Shown piece by piece: positions 17,739 through 26,481 of a stretch of 38,621 nucleotides of DNA. The notes below the pieces were generated by a model. That model did no database searches. It worked only from the letters and a program-made list of their open reading frames with translations, and was not told the DNA's origin. The DNA comes from UMGS1387 sp045540015. Its GTDB lineage: Bacteria > Bacillota > Clostridia > Oscillospirales > CAG-382. The translations under genes were made by a program, and so were the position numbers. How positions within the stretch are numbered: the first letter of the stretch is position 1; each line of letters begins with the position of its first letter. The DNA lies in contig JAZQGP010000024.1 in the NCBI GenBank assembly GCA_045540015.1, forward strand, positions 1 through 38,621, written 5' to 3'.

Positions 17739-19283
17739 GTGGAGCTATGTAAAATATATGCACTTGAAGATGACAAAACAATAGAGCTGTCATATACAAA
17801 TGACGGATATGTAATAAACGATACTGTCGTAAATGTCAAGCAAGACGGCGGCATAACCGTTACAAGCGCTGCTGCGGCACCTAAAAAGCTTGCCCTTGTT
17901 TACAGTGCACAATTCAACAAGAATACGCTCTTCCTGGGCGATGACTGGGAAAGAGGCTACGGCACTTTAGAGTGGAAGGTGCTTGATGAAAAAAGACTGA
18001 TGCCGTGGTATTTTTTGGCATACGACGGAACAACCACATACGGCTTTGGTGTTAAAACGGGCTGTAATTGCTTTGCCAACTGGCATGCTTTTGGCGACAA
18101 GGCAGTTCTTATTCTTGATTTGAGATGCGGAACGAATGCTGTGCTTCTTAACGGAAGAACACTTGAAGCGGCAACAGTGGTGTTTTATTCAGCACAAAAA
18201 CCGGCTTTTGATGGTGCGTGTGAGTTTTGCTCAATGCTTTGCGACAATCCTCTTTTGCCAAAGAAGCCGATTTACGGCGGCAATGACTGGTACTGTAATT
18301 ACGGTAATAACTCCTTTGACAATATCCGCGAAAGCGCTGAGCATATTTCCATGTGTGCAAAGGATATAAAGGAAAGACCGTTCATGGTAATAGATGCAGG
18401 CTGGGAGCTTGCATTTATGAACGACTACATCGGCGGTCCGTGGAGATATGGCAACAGCAAATTCGGTGATATGTCAAAAATGGCACAGGCTATTGAAGAT
18501 CTCGGGGTACAGCCGGGAATATGGGTGCGTCCGCTTCTAACCATTGAACATATGCCCAAAGAATGTCTTTTCAAGGATAACATATGGTACGGCGAGAATT
18601 TTCACCTTGACCCGTCGCACCCAATTACACTTGAATATGTGACCTCCGAAATAAAAGCTCTGCGCAGTTACGGATACAAGCTGTTTAAACATGACTACAG
18701 CAGTTGTGACATTTTCGGCTGCTTTGGCTACGATATGACAAATAATCTTACACCAAAGCCCGTTACATTCTACGATAACACAAGAACCACCGCCGAGATA
18801 ATAACAGATTTGTATCGCACAATCAGAGCCGCAGTAGGCGATGATGCAATGATTATCGGCTGTAATACAGTCGGACATCTGGGTGCAGGTCTTTTCGAAC
18901 TTCAGCGTACAGGCGACGACACCAGCGGAATAGAATGGAGTCGCACCAAAAAAACGGGCGTAAACACTCTTGCATTCAGAATGTGCCAGCATAACAGATT
19001 CTTTGCCGCAGATGCAGACTGTGTCGGACTTACCGAGAAAGTGCCGTGGGAAAAGAACTCACAGTGGCTGGATGTTCTTGCTCAAAGCGGAACGCCTCTG
19101 TTTGTGTCGGTTGCAGAAAATTGCCGTAACCGCAAAGAGCAAAACCGCGCCTTGGCAGAAGCATTCAAGACAAATGTTGAGGTTGCAAACAGCGGTAAAC
19201 TTTTAAAACCCTGCGATTGGCTGGAAACGCCTACACCCTGCAAGTGGGAAAGAGACGGCAAAACCTTTAAATATGAATGGTAA
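17739..19283 (+). CDS. GH36-like (alpha-galactosidase family) glycosidase, cytoplasmic
   Basis: The 514-residue protein starts at GTG 17739 behind AAAGGAGAT. It has an N-terminal beta-sandwich (about 1-180) and a TIM barrel of the melibiase/GH36 type: YGGNDWYCNYGNNS, FMVIDAGWE, GVQPGIWVRPLL, FHLDPSHP. The likely nucleophile is the Asp in YKLFKHDYS (about residue 323) and the likely acid/base is in QRTGDDTSG (about residue 391). There is no signal peptide. It lies 48 bases after the surface fusion gene and ends before a strong terminator, so it closes the operon. It probably hydrolyses an imported oligosaccharide or glycoside produced outside by the surface proteins. The exact sugar cannot be read from the sequence. 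Confidence 0.8.
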   Translation: MELCKIYALEDDKTIELSYTNDGYVINDTVVNVKQDGGITVTSAAAAPKKLALVYSAQFNKNTLFLGDDWERGYGTLEWKVLDEKRLMPWYFLAYDGTTTYGFGVKTGCNCFANWHAFGDKAVLILDLRCGTNAVLLNGRTLEAATVVFYSAQKPAFDGACEFCSMLCDNPLLPKKPIYGGNDWYCNYGNNSFDNIRESAEHISMCAKDIKERPFMVIDAGWELAFMNDYIGGPWRYGNSKFGDMSKMAQAIEDLGVQPGIWVRPLLTIEHMPKECLFKDNIWYGENFHLDPSHPITLEYVTSEIKALRSYGYKLFKHDYSSCDIFGCFGYDMTNNLTPKPVTFYDNTRTTAEIITDLYRTIRAAVGDDAMIIGCNTVGHLGAGLFELQRTGDDTSGIEWSRTKKTGVNTLAFRMCQHNRFFAADADCVGLTEKVPWEKNSQWLDVLAQSGTPLFVSVAENCRNRKEQNRALAEAFKTNVEVANSGKLLKPCDWLETPTPCKWERDGKTFKYEW

Positions 19284-19339
19284 ACGTCGGATTTGCTGTT
19301 GAGAGGCGGCAAAATCGCATAAATGGATTTTTCAACAAA

Positions 19340-19385
19340 AAACGAAACACGATTATCTGATTTCAGATAGTCGTGTTTCTTCGTG
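19340..19385. terminator. Long bidirectional terminator between GH36-like and AraC genes
   Basis: GAAACACGA...TTATCTGA pairs with TCAGATA...TCGTGTTTC (19344-19360 with 19363-19379), a stem of about 16 bp with one G-T wobble. T-rich sequence follows on the plus strand and A-rich sequence precedes, so it can serve both converging genes. Confidence 0.9.
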
Positions 19386-19419
19386 TATGTGTTTTTATAT
19401 GTGATTGAAAAAACGGAGT

Positions 19420-20292
19420 TTATAAAATACTCTTTGAATAGGCAGTCGGAGAAAGCCCGACGGCTTTTTTGAATGCCCGCGAAAAATTATGTATGGAGGA
19501 ATAGCCGAGCATATCCGATATCTCGCTTATGGAGTAGGTTTTGTCGCGGATCAGGTGCTTTGCATGTGACATTTTCAGCTCCAGGTAATATTCCATCGGA
19601 CTTTGCCCGATGCTTTCACGGAAAATCTTGCACAGCTGTGTTTTTCCCAACAAAAAATGTAAACACAGTTCTTTTAAAGTAAGCGGAGAATAAACATTGT
19701 TTTTCATATATTCGCAAATAAGCTCGCTCAAAGAGTTATTTGCAATATCACGCGATTTTTTTGAGGAAAGAACATTTTCGCTGAAAGAGTTTCCGATTCG
19801 TATAAGATGAATAAGTAATTCCGTAAAATAACACTGCAGAAGCTGAGTTGAACCGAAAACAGTCGTCTGAAAACAAAGATCATTCTTGTTTTCATAATTG
19901 TCAGGAATTTTTCCGAGAGCATTTTTTGCTTCCCCGACAAAAAGCGAGAGAAGAGTTTTACCCGTTTTGTCGAGAGTGAAGGTTTTGCTCCTAAAATACT
20001 TCATTATTTCGCTGTCGGTTGTAAAGGAAATAACCAGCATATTATTCGGCACGCGGTTGTCTGACACATGAGCATGTATTTCCATGGGCTCATGAAAAAT
20101 AGCCTGTCCTTGCTCAAGGGTGCAGCCGACACCGTTCGTAACGGCATTTACCCGTCCGCTGTCAACATAGACCATTTCCCAGAAGCTGTGTCTTTCGGGT
20201 GTATGAGAAAAATCCTTTCCGAATTCAAAATAATATATGCTGTTAAAACCGTCTATTTCTATTTCGTATTTAATTTTTTGAGTTTCAAACAT
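19420..20292 (-). CDS. AraC-family transcription regulator with cupin sensor domain
   Basis: The 290-residue protein has an N-terminal cupin-like ligand domain (about 15-150; HSFWEMVYVDSGR, QGQAIFHEPMEIHAHV) and a C-terminal AraC double HTH (about 190-285; LTLKELCLHFLLGKTQLCK and ISEISDMLGYSSIHNFSRAF). The start is ATG 20292-20290, with GGAG 20304-20301 upstream. Longer in-frame extensions run through the promoter and are rejected. It is transcribed divergently from the PIG-L remnant/PfkB/NagB-like genes and convergently to the GH36-like gene, so it probably controls one or both in response to a sugar. Confidence 0.93.
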   Translation of the reverse strand: MFETQKIKYEIEIDGFNSIYYFEFGKDFSHTPERHSFWEMVYVDSGRVNAVTNGVGCTLEQGQAIFHEPMEIHAHVSDNRVPNNMLVISFTTDSEIMKYFRSKTFTLDKTGKTLLSLFVGEAKNALGKIPDNYENKNDLCFQTTVFGSTQLLQCYFTELLIHLIRIGNSFSENVLSSKKSRDIANNSLSELICEYMKNNVYSPLTLKELCLHFLLGKTQLCKIFRESIGQSPMEYYLELKMSHAKHLIRDKTYSISEISDMLGYSSIHNFSRAFKKAVGLSPTAYSKSIL

Positions 20293-20361
20293 TATATCAG
20301 CTCCCTGCGAACAAAATGATAAAAATTGCGTAATCATTGTTAAATACATATTTATAAAATA

Positions 20362-20390
20362 ATTGTATAATAAAACCAAAGAAAAGTCAA
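20362..20390 (-). promoter_or_regulatory. Promoter of the AraC regulator gene
   Basis: On the minus strand TTGACT (20390-20385), a 17-base spacer and TACAAT (20367-20362) lie 70 bases upstream of the AraC start. A TATAAT on the opposite strand (20366-20371) overlaps it, but lacks a clear -35. Confidence 0.7.
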
Positions 20391-20421
20391 TGATATTCTG
20401 AACATACAAAGGTATATTTTC

Positions 20422-20626
20422 ATGAATGTTCCGGCTGTCGGATCCCATTCAGATGACATTGAGGTCTCTTGCTGCGGAACACTTGCAAAATGTGTGAAAC
20501 GAGGAGACACGGTGACGGTTTGTCATGTTGCCAACTAAAACATGGGACCATGAGATTATTTCGCCGCAAGTGCTTTGCCAAATTAGAGCAAACCAAGCTA
20601 AAAAAGCAGGAGCGTGTATGACCTAA
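20422..20626 (+). pseudogene. Decayed PIG-L/LmbE-type N-acyl-sugar deacetylase fragment
   Basis: ATG 20422 opens a frame reading VGSHSDDIEVSCCGTLAKC then KRGDTVTVCHVAN. This is the N-terminus of PIG-L/LmbE zinc deacetylases (normally AHPDDxE; here HSDD). A TAA stop follows at once. A one-base frameshift then lets the family's next block continue in another frame (HEIISPQVLCQIRANQAKK, ending TAA 20624-20626). The remaining two thirds of the usual ~230 residues are missing. The fragment holds a nonsense codon, a frameshift and a 3' deletion, so it is dead. Its place as first gene before the PfkB and NagB-like genes suggests the pathway once began with deacetylation of an N-acetylated sugar. Confidence 0.85.
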
Positions 20627-20650
20627 AGTTGTTACAAGGAGGTTGTTGCC

Positions 20651-21598
20651 ATGAAAAAAGTAGGATGTGTAGGAATACTGGTAGCGGACGTAATAGTTGA
20701 GCCGGTTACGGGCTATCCCGAAAAGGGAGTATTGCTTCCGGTTAATTCAATTACAATGCACAACGGCGGAAATGCAATGACCGCCACCATAAATTTAAAG
20801 AAAATGGGCGTTGACTCCACCATAATCGGTATGGTTGGAAGCGATATGTTCGGTCAGTTTTTAAAAGGTAAGCTTGAGGATGCGGGCGTTAATACCGCCG
20901 GACTTAAAACAAGCGATAAAGCGCAGACTTCCGCGTCTGTTCTGATGATAGATGAAAGCGGAGAGCGCTCATTTTTCCACTGTACCGGAACAAATGCTGT
21001 TTTCGACGAAAGCGACATTGACTACCGTGTTGTGGAAAACAACGATTTAATTTTCGTTACCGGTTCTTTTCTCCTTGACACCTTTGATGGAGAGGGAACA
21101 ATGAAGTTCCTGAAAAAATGTAAGGAAATGGGTAAAACAACATTTCTTGACGTTTGCTGGGATGCAAAGGGCAACTGGGGAAAAGTGCTTGATGTGTGCC
21201 TTCCTTATCTCGACTTTTTTATGCCGAGTATTGATGAGGCAGTTCAGCTTGCAAACGGAGAAACAGACCCCGAGAAGATTGCCGATATTTTCATGAAAAA
21301 AGGCGCAAAGAATGTAATCATAAAGCTCGGTAAAAAGGGCAGCTTCCTCAGGCTTTTTGACGAGGAAAAAGGAAACATTTACCCCATAGTCGGCAAAGAA
21401 AAGCCTGTTGATACAACAGGTGCCGGAGACAGCTTCTGCTCGGGCTTTCTTGCAGCATATGCAAGGGATGTAGATCCGCATGAATGTATGATGATTGCTA
21501 ACGCAACAGGAGGTCTCTGCTGTACGGCAAAGGGCGCAACTACAGGTATAAGAACATACGAGGAAACGCTTGAGTTTCTGGAAAAAGAAACCTGTTAG
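20651..21598 (+). CDS. PfkB/ribokinase-family sugar kinase
   Basis: The 315-residue cytosolic kinase has the two PfkB signatures: NGGNAMTATINLKKMGVDST (about 37-56) for substrate binding and DTTGAGDSFCSGFLAAY (about 255-271), which contains the anion hole and catalytic Asp. ATP is the likely phosphate donor. AAGGAGG precedes ATG 20651. The downstream NagB-like gene starts 69 bases after its stop. The pairing with a sugar-phosphate isomerase/deaminase homologue and the remnant of a deacetylase points to catabolism of an amino sugar or a related polyol. The precise substrate cannot be told. Confidence 0.93.
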   Translation: MKKVGCVGILVADVIVEPVTGYPEKGVLLPVNSITMHNGGNAMTATINLKKMGVDSTIIGMVGSDMFGQFLKGKLEDAGVNTAGLKTSDKAQTSASVLMIDESGERSFFHCTGTNAVFDESDIDYRVVENNDLIFVTGSFLLDTFDGEGTMKFLKKCKEMGKTTFLDVCWDAKGNWGKVLDVCLPYLDFFMPSIDEAVQLANGETDPEKIADIFMKKGAKNVIIKLGKKGSFLRLFDEEKGNIYPIVGKEKPVDTTGAGDSFCSGFLAAYARDVDPHECMMIANATGGLCCTAKGATTGIRTYEETLEFLEKETC

Positions 21599-21667
21599 TT
21601 GCTAAGAGCATGGCAGAGCATAATGCATACACGACAAAACATAAATAAAAAAGCAGGAGGAATTAAA

Positions 21668-22606
21668 ATGGATTTTTTGAGTACTGTTAAAGGCAGCTTG
21701 CTTGAAAATTTTTATCCCAAGGGATGGGATATGAAAAAAATCGACGAGTGCTGTGATAAGGGAGTTGCACGTGAAGACTTCTGGCATAAGGATTTCAATC
21801 CTGTTGAATGTGAAAACATTTATGAGTTTGACACTCTTATGGGACATGAAATTGCACTTAAGATAAAGGAAGCAAGAGACAGAGGCGAAAAGCTTGCAAT
21901 GATACTTCCCGTTGGTCCTATGGGCATGTATAAATGGGCGGTTTATTTCCTTAAAGCATGGAATGTAAAATGCGACCATGTATATACCTTCAACATGGAC
22001 GAATGGTCTGATGCAGAAGGAAACACTCTTCCTAATGACAATCCTGCATCCTTTGAGTACAGCATGAAGCAGGCGTTTTTCGACAAGCTCGGCGAAAACA
22101 CCGTTCCTCCCTCTCAGCGCAATTTTGCAACCAAGGAAAATCTTCCTACATATCCCGAAAAAATTGCCGCACTCAAGGCAGAGGGCGCAAAGCTTGTATT
22201 GATATTCGGCATAGGAAGAATGTGCCACATTGCATTCTGGGAACCTCATTTTGCAGATGAATTTTCTTCGGTTGAGGAATGGAAGAAGCAGAACTTCAGA
22301 ATAGGAGCAAAGTTGCATCCTCTTACTATTGAGCAGAATGCAATAACAAGCTTCAAGAGCCGTACAACACTTGTGCCCTGTACTGCAAACACAATCGGCC
22401 CGGGACTTTTCCTTCAGGCTGATACAATCATCGGCGGTTGTGACGGAGCACTCGGAAGAGGCATGGGATGGCAGGGAATGAGCTTCCTCACCACTCTTCA
22501 TTACGGTCCCGATATGAATATAACATCAACCTTTATGCCGACTCTGCCCGGAAAGCTCTTCTATCTTAAGGAGCTTGCCGGTCCGCTTGTTGCAGAGTGT
22601 AATTAA
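21668..22606 (+). CDS. NagB-like sugar-phosphate isomerase/deaminase homologue with altered motif
   Basis: The 312-residue protein belongs to the glucosamine-6-phosphate deaminase/6-phosphogluconolactonase fold. The region FNMDEWSDAEG holds the Asp equivalent to NagB Asp72. The signature normally GxDGHIAFNEP reads FGIGRMCHIAFWEPHF, so His143 and Glu148 equivalents remain but Asp141-Gly is replaced by Met-Cys. It is longer than typical NagB (about 240-270 residues). The start at ATG 21668 follows CAGGAGG. An upstream in-frame extension from 21599 has no site. It is in an operon with the PfkB kinase and probably acts on that kinase's product. The change at the Asp suggests a chemistry other than classic deamination, which is inference. 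Confidence 0.82.
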   Translation: MDFLSTVKGSLLENFYPKGWDMKKIDECCDKGVAREDFWHKDFNPVECENIYEFDTLMGHEIALKIKEARDRGEKLAMILPVGPMGMYKWAVYFLKAWNVKCDHVYTFNMDEWSDAEGNTLPNDNPASFEYSMKQAFFDKLGENTVPPSQRNFATKENLPTYPEKIAALKAEGAKLVLIFGIGRMCHIAFWEPHFADEFSSVEEWKKQNFRIGAKLHPLTIEQNAITSFKSRTTLVPCTANTIGPGLFLQADTIIGGCDGALGRGMGWQGMSFLTTLHYGPDMNITSTFMPTLPGKLFYLKELAGPLVAECN

Positions 22607-22656
22607 ATTCGAGAAAACACGACACTGTCGTTTTTCTATACAAAAAAGGAGAGTTT

Positions 22657-22724
22657 AGCCGGAGAAGTTTACTTCTTCGGCTTAAGCTTTATATGACAAA
22701 AAGCGGCTTTTCGGCCGCTTTTAA
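22657..22724. terminator. Pair of terminator hairpins between converging operons
   Basis: The first hairpin pairs AGCCGGAGAAGT (22657-22668) with ACTTCTTCGGCT (22671-22682). The second pairs AAAAGCGGC (22699-22707) with GCCGCTTTT (22714-22722). The second has T tracts on both strands and can end both the NagB-like transcript and the TRAP transcript. Confidence 0.82.
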
Positions 22725-22739
22725 TATTGCATTAAATTG

Positions 22740-24842
22740 TTACTGTAGGAGCGTTTTTTTTCTGTCGCGCTGCACCGAAATTTTCTGCCATACTACAATC
22801 AGTGCAACAACTACAAGACCTACAACGTCCGAAATGTGTTCGGGGTAAATCATGAGAAGTCCGCTGATTATAAGAGGAATTATTTCATAGAAGCGAAGCT
22901 TTTTGAACATGAAGCCTTCAAGACCTGCTGATATTGCAAATATACCTACAAGCGAGGTTATTATGATAAGCACAACCTCAAGAACCGTAGCGTCAATAAA
23001 CAGCATCTTGGGGTTGAATGCGAAGATATACGGAATGATAAACGCTGTTATTGCAAGGCGGGTTGCCGTAACGCCTGTCTTTAAGGGATTTGAATGAGCG
23101 ATAGCACTTCCTGCGTATGCTGCAAGAGCAACCGGAGGAGTTATATCCGCAACAATTCCGAAATAGAACACAAACATGTGAGCTGCAAGCATGGGAAGTC
23201 CCATTTCGGTAAGTATGGGAGCTGTGATTGTAGCCATGATGAGATAGTTTGCGGTTGTGGGAACGCCCATGCCGAGAACGATACATGTGAGCATTGTGAG
23301 GAACAGCGCAAAGAACAGGTTGTTCTGAGCAATAGGTACGATTACGTTTATAAGAGTAGAACCGAGGCTTGTAAGGGTTACAACACCTGCAACAATACCC
23401 GCAAGTCCACATGCGAGCGATACGCCCATTGTGTTTCTGATACCTGTTTCGACGGCTTCAAGGGAGATTTTCCCGGATTCTCTGGTGTTCTTGTTGAGGA
23501 ACGAAACAACTATGTATACAAGGCCTGCGATAATTCCCGCATTTTCGAGCTTTACATTAAGAACAAAGTATTCTACAAGGAATGCTGCAATGGGAAGGAG
23601 CATAAGAATTATGCCTGTAATATCGGAATTTACGCTTTCCTTCTTTGCAAGCTTTGCAATCATTTTTACAACGTCTGTAACAAGCATGATGGCGATTGTT
23701 GTGAGAATTGCCATGCAAGCCGACATTGCAGGAGTTTTACCTGCAGACATGAGCGAAACGAGCATGATAATCGGAAGGAAAAGATAGCCTTTTCTTATAA
23801 GAAGCTTAAAGAAGTTGGGAATGCTTTCCTTGGGAAGTCCTTTGAGCCCGAGCTTCTTTGCCTCAAAATGAATCATCATGAAGATTCCTGCAAAGTATAA
23901 AACTGCGGGAAGAATTGCAGAAACCGCAATTGTTACATACGGAATACCCGTGATTTCCGACATAAGGAACGCTGCTGCGCCCATAATAGGAGGCATTATC
24001 TGACCGCCTGTGGACGCTGCCGCTTCAACGGCTGCTGCAAATTCGCTCTTGTAGCCGATGCTTTTCATGACGGGAATCGTAACGCTTCCGCTGCCGACCG
24101 TGTTTGCAACGGATGAGCCTGAGTACATACCCTCAAGTGCTGAGGAAATAACCGCAACCTTTGCAGGTCCGCCGCTTGCCCAGCCGGCAACCGAGTTTGC
24201 AAGGTCTACAAAGAATGTTCCTATTCCCGTCTTTTCAAGGAATGCACCGAGAATGATGAAAAACACAATAAAGGTTGAGCAAACATTTAAAGGTGTTCCG
24301 GGAATACCGTTTGTTGTGTAGAAAAGGTTGTAGAGGATTGACGCGAGAGATTTTCCGTAATAAAAAGCATACGCGATAAATCCGCCTGCAACAAAGAGTA
24401 TCGGGAGACCGACAGCTCTTCTGCAAAGCTCGAACAGGAATACAATTCCTATAATTGCCATGATTTTATCCGTGTCATTTATTGCAACGGCTCTGTTTGT
24501 GATTTCCCTGAAGTTAAATGCATAATAGAAATAGGGCATGGAGCCGACTATGGCAAATATAAAATCATACCACGGAATAAAATTCTTTCTCTTTGTCTGC
24601 TTCTTGTAGAGCGGATAAATGAGAAATCCGAGGAACATGATAATTCCCAGGAACGCGGACATTCTTACCTGTTCGGGAAGTGTGAAAAATCTTGTACCGA
24701 ATACAAACACCGCAAAGGCAAGGAAAAGCGCTTTTACGATTACATTCGGAATGCCGTGAAACTGTCTTGTGTTTGACTCTCTGTCAAACTCCGCCATCAG
24801 CTCGTCGGCGCTTTTGGTGTTTGGAATGTTGTTTTCAGACAT
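22740..24842 (-). CDS. TRAP transporter fused small/large permease (TAXI type)
   Basis: The 700-residue protein has about 16-18 hydrophobic helices and is the fused DctQM-type permease that works with TAXI binding proteins. Family features include MYSGSSVANTVGSGSVTIPV (about 255), GGQIMPPIMGAAAFLM (about 291) and LGMGVPTTANYLIMATI near residue 540. It imports a carboxylate-type solute using a sodium or proton gradient. The start is ATG 24842-24840 behind AAGGAGG (24857-24851). A longer frame from 24893 is not favoured. It is the last gene of a three-gene operon with DUF1850 and the TAXI binding protein and ends before a terminator. Confidence 0.94.
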   Translation of the reverse strand: MSENNIPNTKSADELMAEFDRESNTRQFHGIPNVIVKALFLAFAVFVFGTRFFTLPEQVRMSAFLGIIMFLGFLIYPLYKKQTKRKNFIPWYDFIFAIVGSMPYFYYAFNFREITNRAVAINDTDKIMAIIGIVFLFELCRRAVGLPILFVAGGFIAYAFYYGKSLASILYNLFYTTNGIPGTPLNVCSTFIVFFIILGAFLEKTGIGTFFVDLANSVAGWASGGPAKVAVISSALEGMYSGSSVANTVGSGSVTIPVMKSIGYKSEFAAAVEAAASTGGQIMPPIMGAAAFLMSEITGIPYVTIAVSAILPAVLYFAGIFMMIHFEAKKLGLKGLPKESIPNFFKLLIRKGYLFLPIIMLVSLMSAGKTPAMSACMAILTTIAIMLVTDVVKMIAKLAKKESVNSDITGIILMLLPIAAFLVEYFVLNVKLENAGIIAGLVYIVVSFLNKNTRESGKISLEAVETGIRNTMGVSLACGLAGIVAGVVTLTSLGSTLINVIVPIAQNNLFFALFLTMLTCIVLGMGVPTTANYLIMATITAPILTEMGLPMLAAHMFVFYFGIVADITPPVALAAYAGSAIAHSNPLKTGVTATRLAITAFIIPYIFAFNPKMLFIDATVLEVVLIIITSLVGIFAISAGLEGFMFKKLRFYEIIPLIISGLLMIYPEHISDVVGLVVVALIVVWQKISVQRDRKKTLLQ

Positions 24843-24904
24843 TCTTTTTACCTCCTTGATAGATGCTGCTTCTGGGTTTTCGCTTATTTGCAATACCCGA
24901 ATAT

Positions 24905-25378
24905 TTATTTCAGCTTAAAAGCAACGTGCGAATTTCTTCCGCACAGCTCTGTTAAACTTATACTCTCCCCTTGAATTTCCAGCACATGGTCATACACCGT
25001 ACCAACGATATATTTTACCTCAGGGAAAACAATATTGAAGCCCGACACAACCATGTTTCCTTCGCTGTCGTATTCAAGCGCTTGTCCGTCCTCGATCTCG
25101 GTCTGAACACCTGCGCCGAAGGCGGAATATACAGTCCTGTCTGCGACTATTTTGCCGTCTTTTATGACAAAAACATCCTTTACGGGACTTTTATTTACGG
25201 AATGTATAAATTCAACAGAAAATTCCGTTCCTTCCGACACGGAAAATGTTCTGCATACTTTTCCGGTTTCGGTATCGTACAGCAAAAGCGTTGTTTCTTT
25301 GCTGTGCGAATTCCGAAAAAAAGCCACAGCCGTAACCGTAGCTAAGACAATTACGGCTGTGATGAGCGCTTTCTTCAC
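24905..25378 (-). CDS. DUF1850 protein of the TAXI-TRAP operon
   Basis: The 157-residue protein has one N-terminal hydrophobic helix (about 4-21) that acts as a signal or anchor, and an extracytoplasmic beta-rich domain. The motif EFSVEFIHSVNKSPVKDVF (about 54-72) is typical of DUF1850. Such genes lie almost always between TAXI binding proteins and fused TRAP permeases, as here: the gene begins three bases after the binding protein's stop. Its function is unknown; it may help the permease dock with its binding protein. Confidence 0.88.
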   Translation of the reverse strand: MKKALITAVIVLATVTAVAFFRNSHSKETTLLLYDTETGKVCRTFSVSEGTEFSVEFIHSVNKSPVKDVFVIKDGKIVADRTVYSAFGAGVQTEIEDGQALEYDSEGNMVVSGFNIVFPEVKYIVGTVYDHVLEIQGESISLTELCGRNSHVAFKLK

Positions 25379-25381
25379 TGA

Positions 25382-26395
25382 TTATTCAGCGATAACGCCG
25401 ATTTCTTTAAAGTACTTGAGTGCGCCCGGATGGAAGGGAACTTCTGCAGGGATACCTTCAACTGCCTTTGCGGCGTCGAGCTCTGCGCCCTTTGCATGAG
25501 CAGCTGTGATAGCATCCTTGTTTTCAAAGATGTTCTTTGTGATCTGGTAAACGGTCTCTTCTGAGAGGTCGTTGTCTACGATATATGTAGCCATAACTGC
25601 AACGGTCTTTACGTCTTCTGTCATGCCGGCGTAGGTGTCTGCGGGGATAACCTGCTGTGTGTAGAAGCCGTACTGTGCGGAAAGCTCAGCAAACTTTTCG
25701 TCATCTACGGGAACAACTGTGATTTCGTTGCTCATAGCAAGGTCTGTAATAGCTGTTGTGGGGATACCTGCAACGCAGAAGAATGCGTCAATCTTTTCAT
25801 CCTTGAGAGCATCTGCGGAAGGACCGAAACCGAGGTTCTGCTTTTCGATGTCCTTGTCCATGTCAATGCCGTATGCAGCAAGAATCTGCTTTGCGTTAAA
25901 TTCAACGCCGCTGCCTGCGTCACCAACGGAAACGCGCTTGCCCTTGAGGTCGTCAATGTACTTGATACCGCTGGACTTTGAAGCGATAATCTGGCAAAGC
26001 TCGGGATAGAGAGTTGCAACTGCAGCAAAATCCTGAGTCTGAGCACCTTCGAAGAGGTCTGTGCCTGTGTAAGCGTAGTACATAACGTCGTTCTGAACTA
26101 CAGCCATGTCAGCTTCATCAATCTGGATAAGCTGAATGTTAGCCTTGGAAGCACCTGTGGACTGAACGTCGAAGGTGATGCCTGTCTTTTCCTGGAGAAT
26201 CGGGCCCATAGCCATGCCGTATGCATAGTATGTACCTGTGTTTCCGCCTGTAGCGAGAACGATCTTGGATGCAAGGTCGCTTGCTGCTGTGTCTGTAACT
26301 TCGCCGCCGTTTTCAGCGGGAGCCTTTTCGCAGGAAACGAGAACCATTGCGAAAACCATAAGAACTGCGAGTGTGAGTGCGAGAAGTTTTTTCAT
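25382..26395 (-). CDS. TAXI-family TRAP solute-binding lipoprotein
   Basis: The 337-residue protein starts at ATG 26395-26393 behind GGAGG (26408-26404). The signal peptide ends in a lipobox-like VLVSC (Cys near 22), so the mature protein should be tethered to the membrane outer face. The TAXI signature is clear: IVLATGGNTGTYYAYG (about 45-60) and FDVQSTGASKANIQLI (about 75-90). It delivers solute to the fused permease encoded two genes downstream. TAXI proteins often bind glutamate or related carboxylates; nothing in the sequence fixes the ligand. A consensus promoter lies upstream. Confidence 0.94.
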   Translation of the reverse strand: MKKLLALTLAVLMVFAMVLVSCEKAPAENGGEVTDTAASDLASKIVLATGGNTGTYYAYGMAMGPILQEKTGITFDVQSTGASKANIQLIQIDEADMAVVQNDVMYYAYTGTDLFEGAQTQDFAAVATLYPELCQIIASKSSGIKYIDDLKGKRVSVGDAGSGVEFNAKQILAAYGIDMDKDIEKQNLGFGPSADALKDEKIDAFFCVAGIPTTAITDLAMSNEITVVPVDDEKFAELSAQYGFYTQQVIPADTYAGMTEDVKTVAVMATYIVDNDLSEETVYQITKNIFENKDAITAAHAKGAELDAAKAVEGIPAEVPFHPGALKYFKEIGVIAE

Positions 26396-26452
26396 GATGA
26401 ATTCCTCCAAATTTGATTTTTTGAATTTTTTGAAACAAAAATATTCATTTTT

Positions 26453-26481
26453 ATTATAACTTAATATGTAGGATTTGTCAA
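26453..26481 (-). promoter_or_regulatory. Consensus promoter of the TAXI-TRAP operon
   Basis: On the minus strand TTGACA (26481-26476), a 17-base spacer and TATAAT (26458-26453) match the sigma-A consensus exactly. It lies 58 bases upstream of the TAXI start. Confidence 0.88.

Noticed and set aside
21602..22501. 299-codon minus-strand frame opposite the NagB-like gene
   Set aside because: Shadow of a real gene; unlikely composition and no family features.
23094..23900. 268-codon plus-strand frame opposite the TRAP permease
   Set aside because: Cys/His/Lys-rich nonsense composition, no ribosome site, and it mirrors the codons of a clear permease gene.
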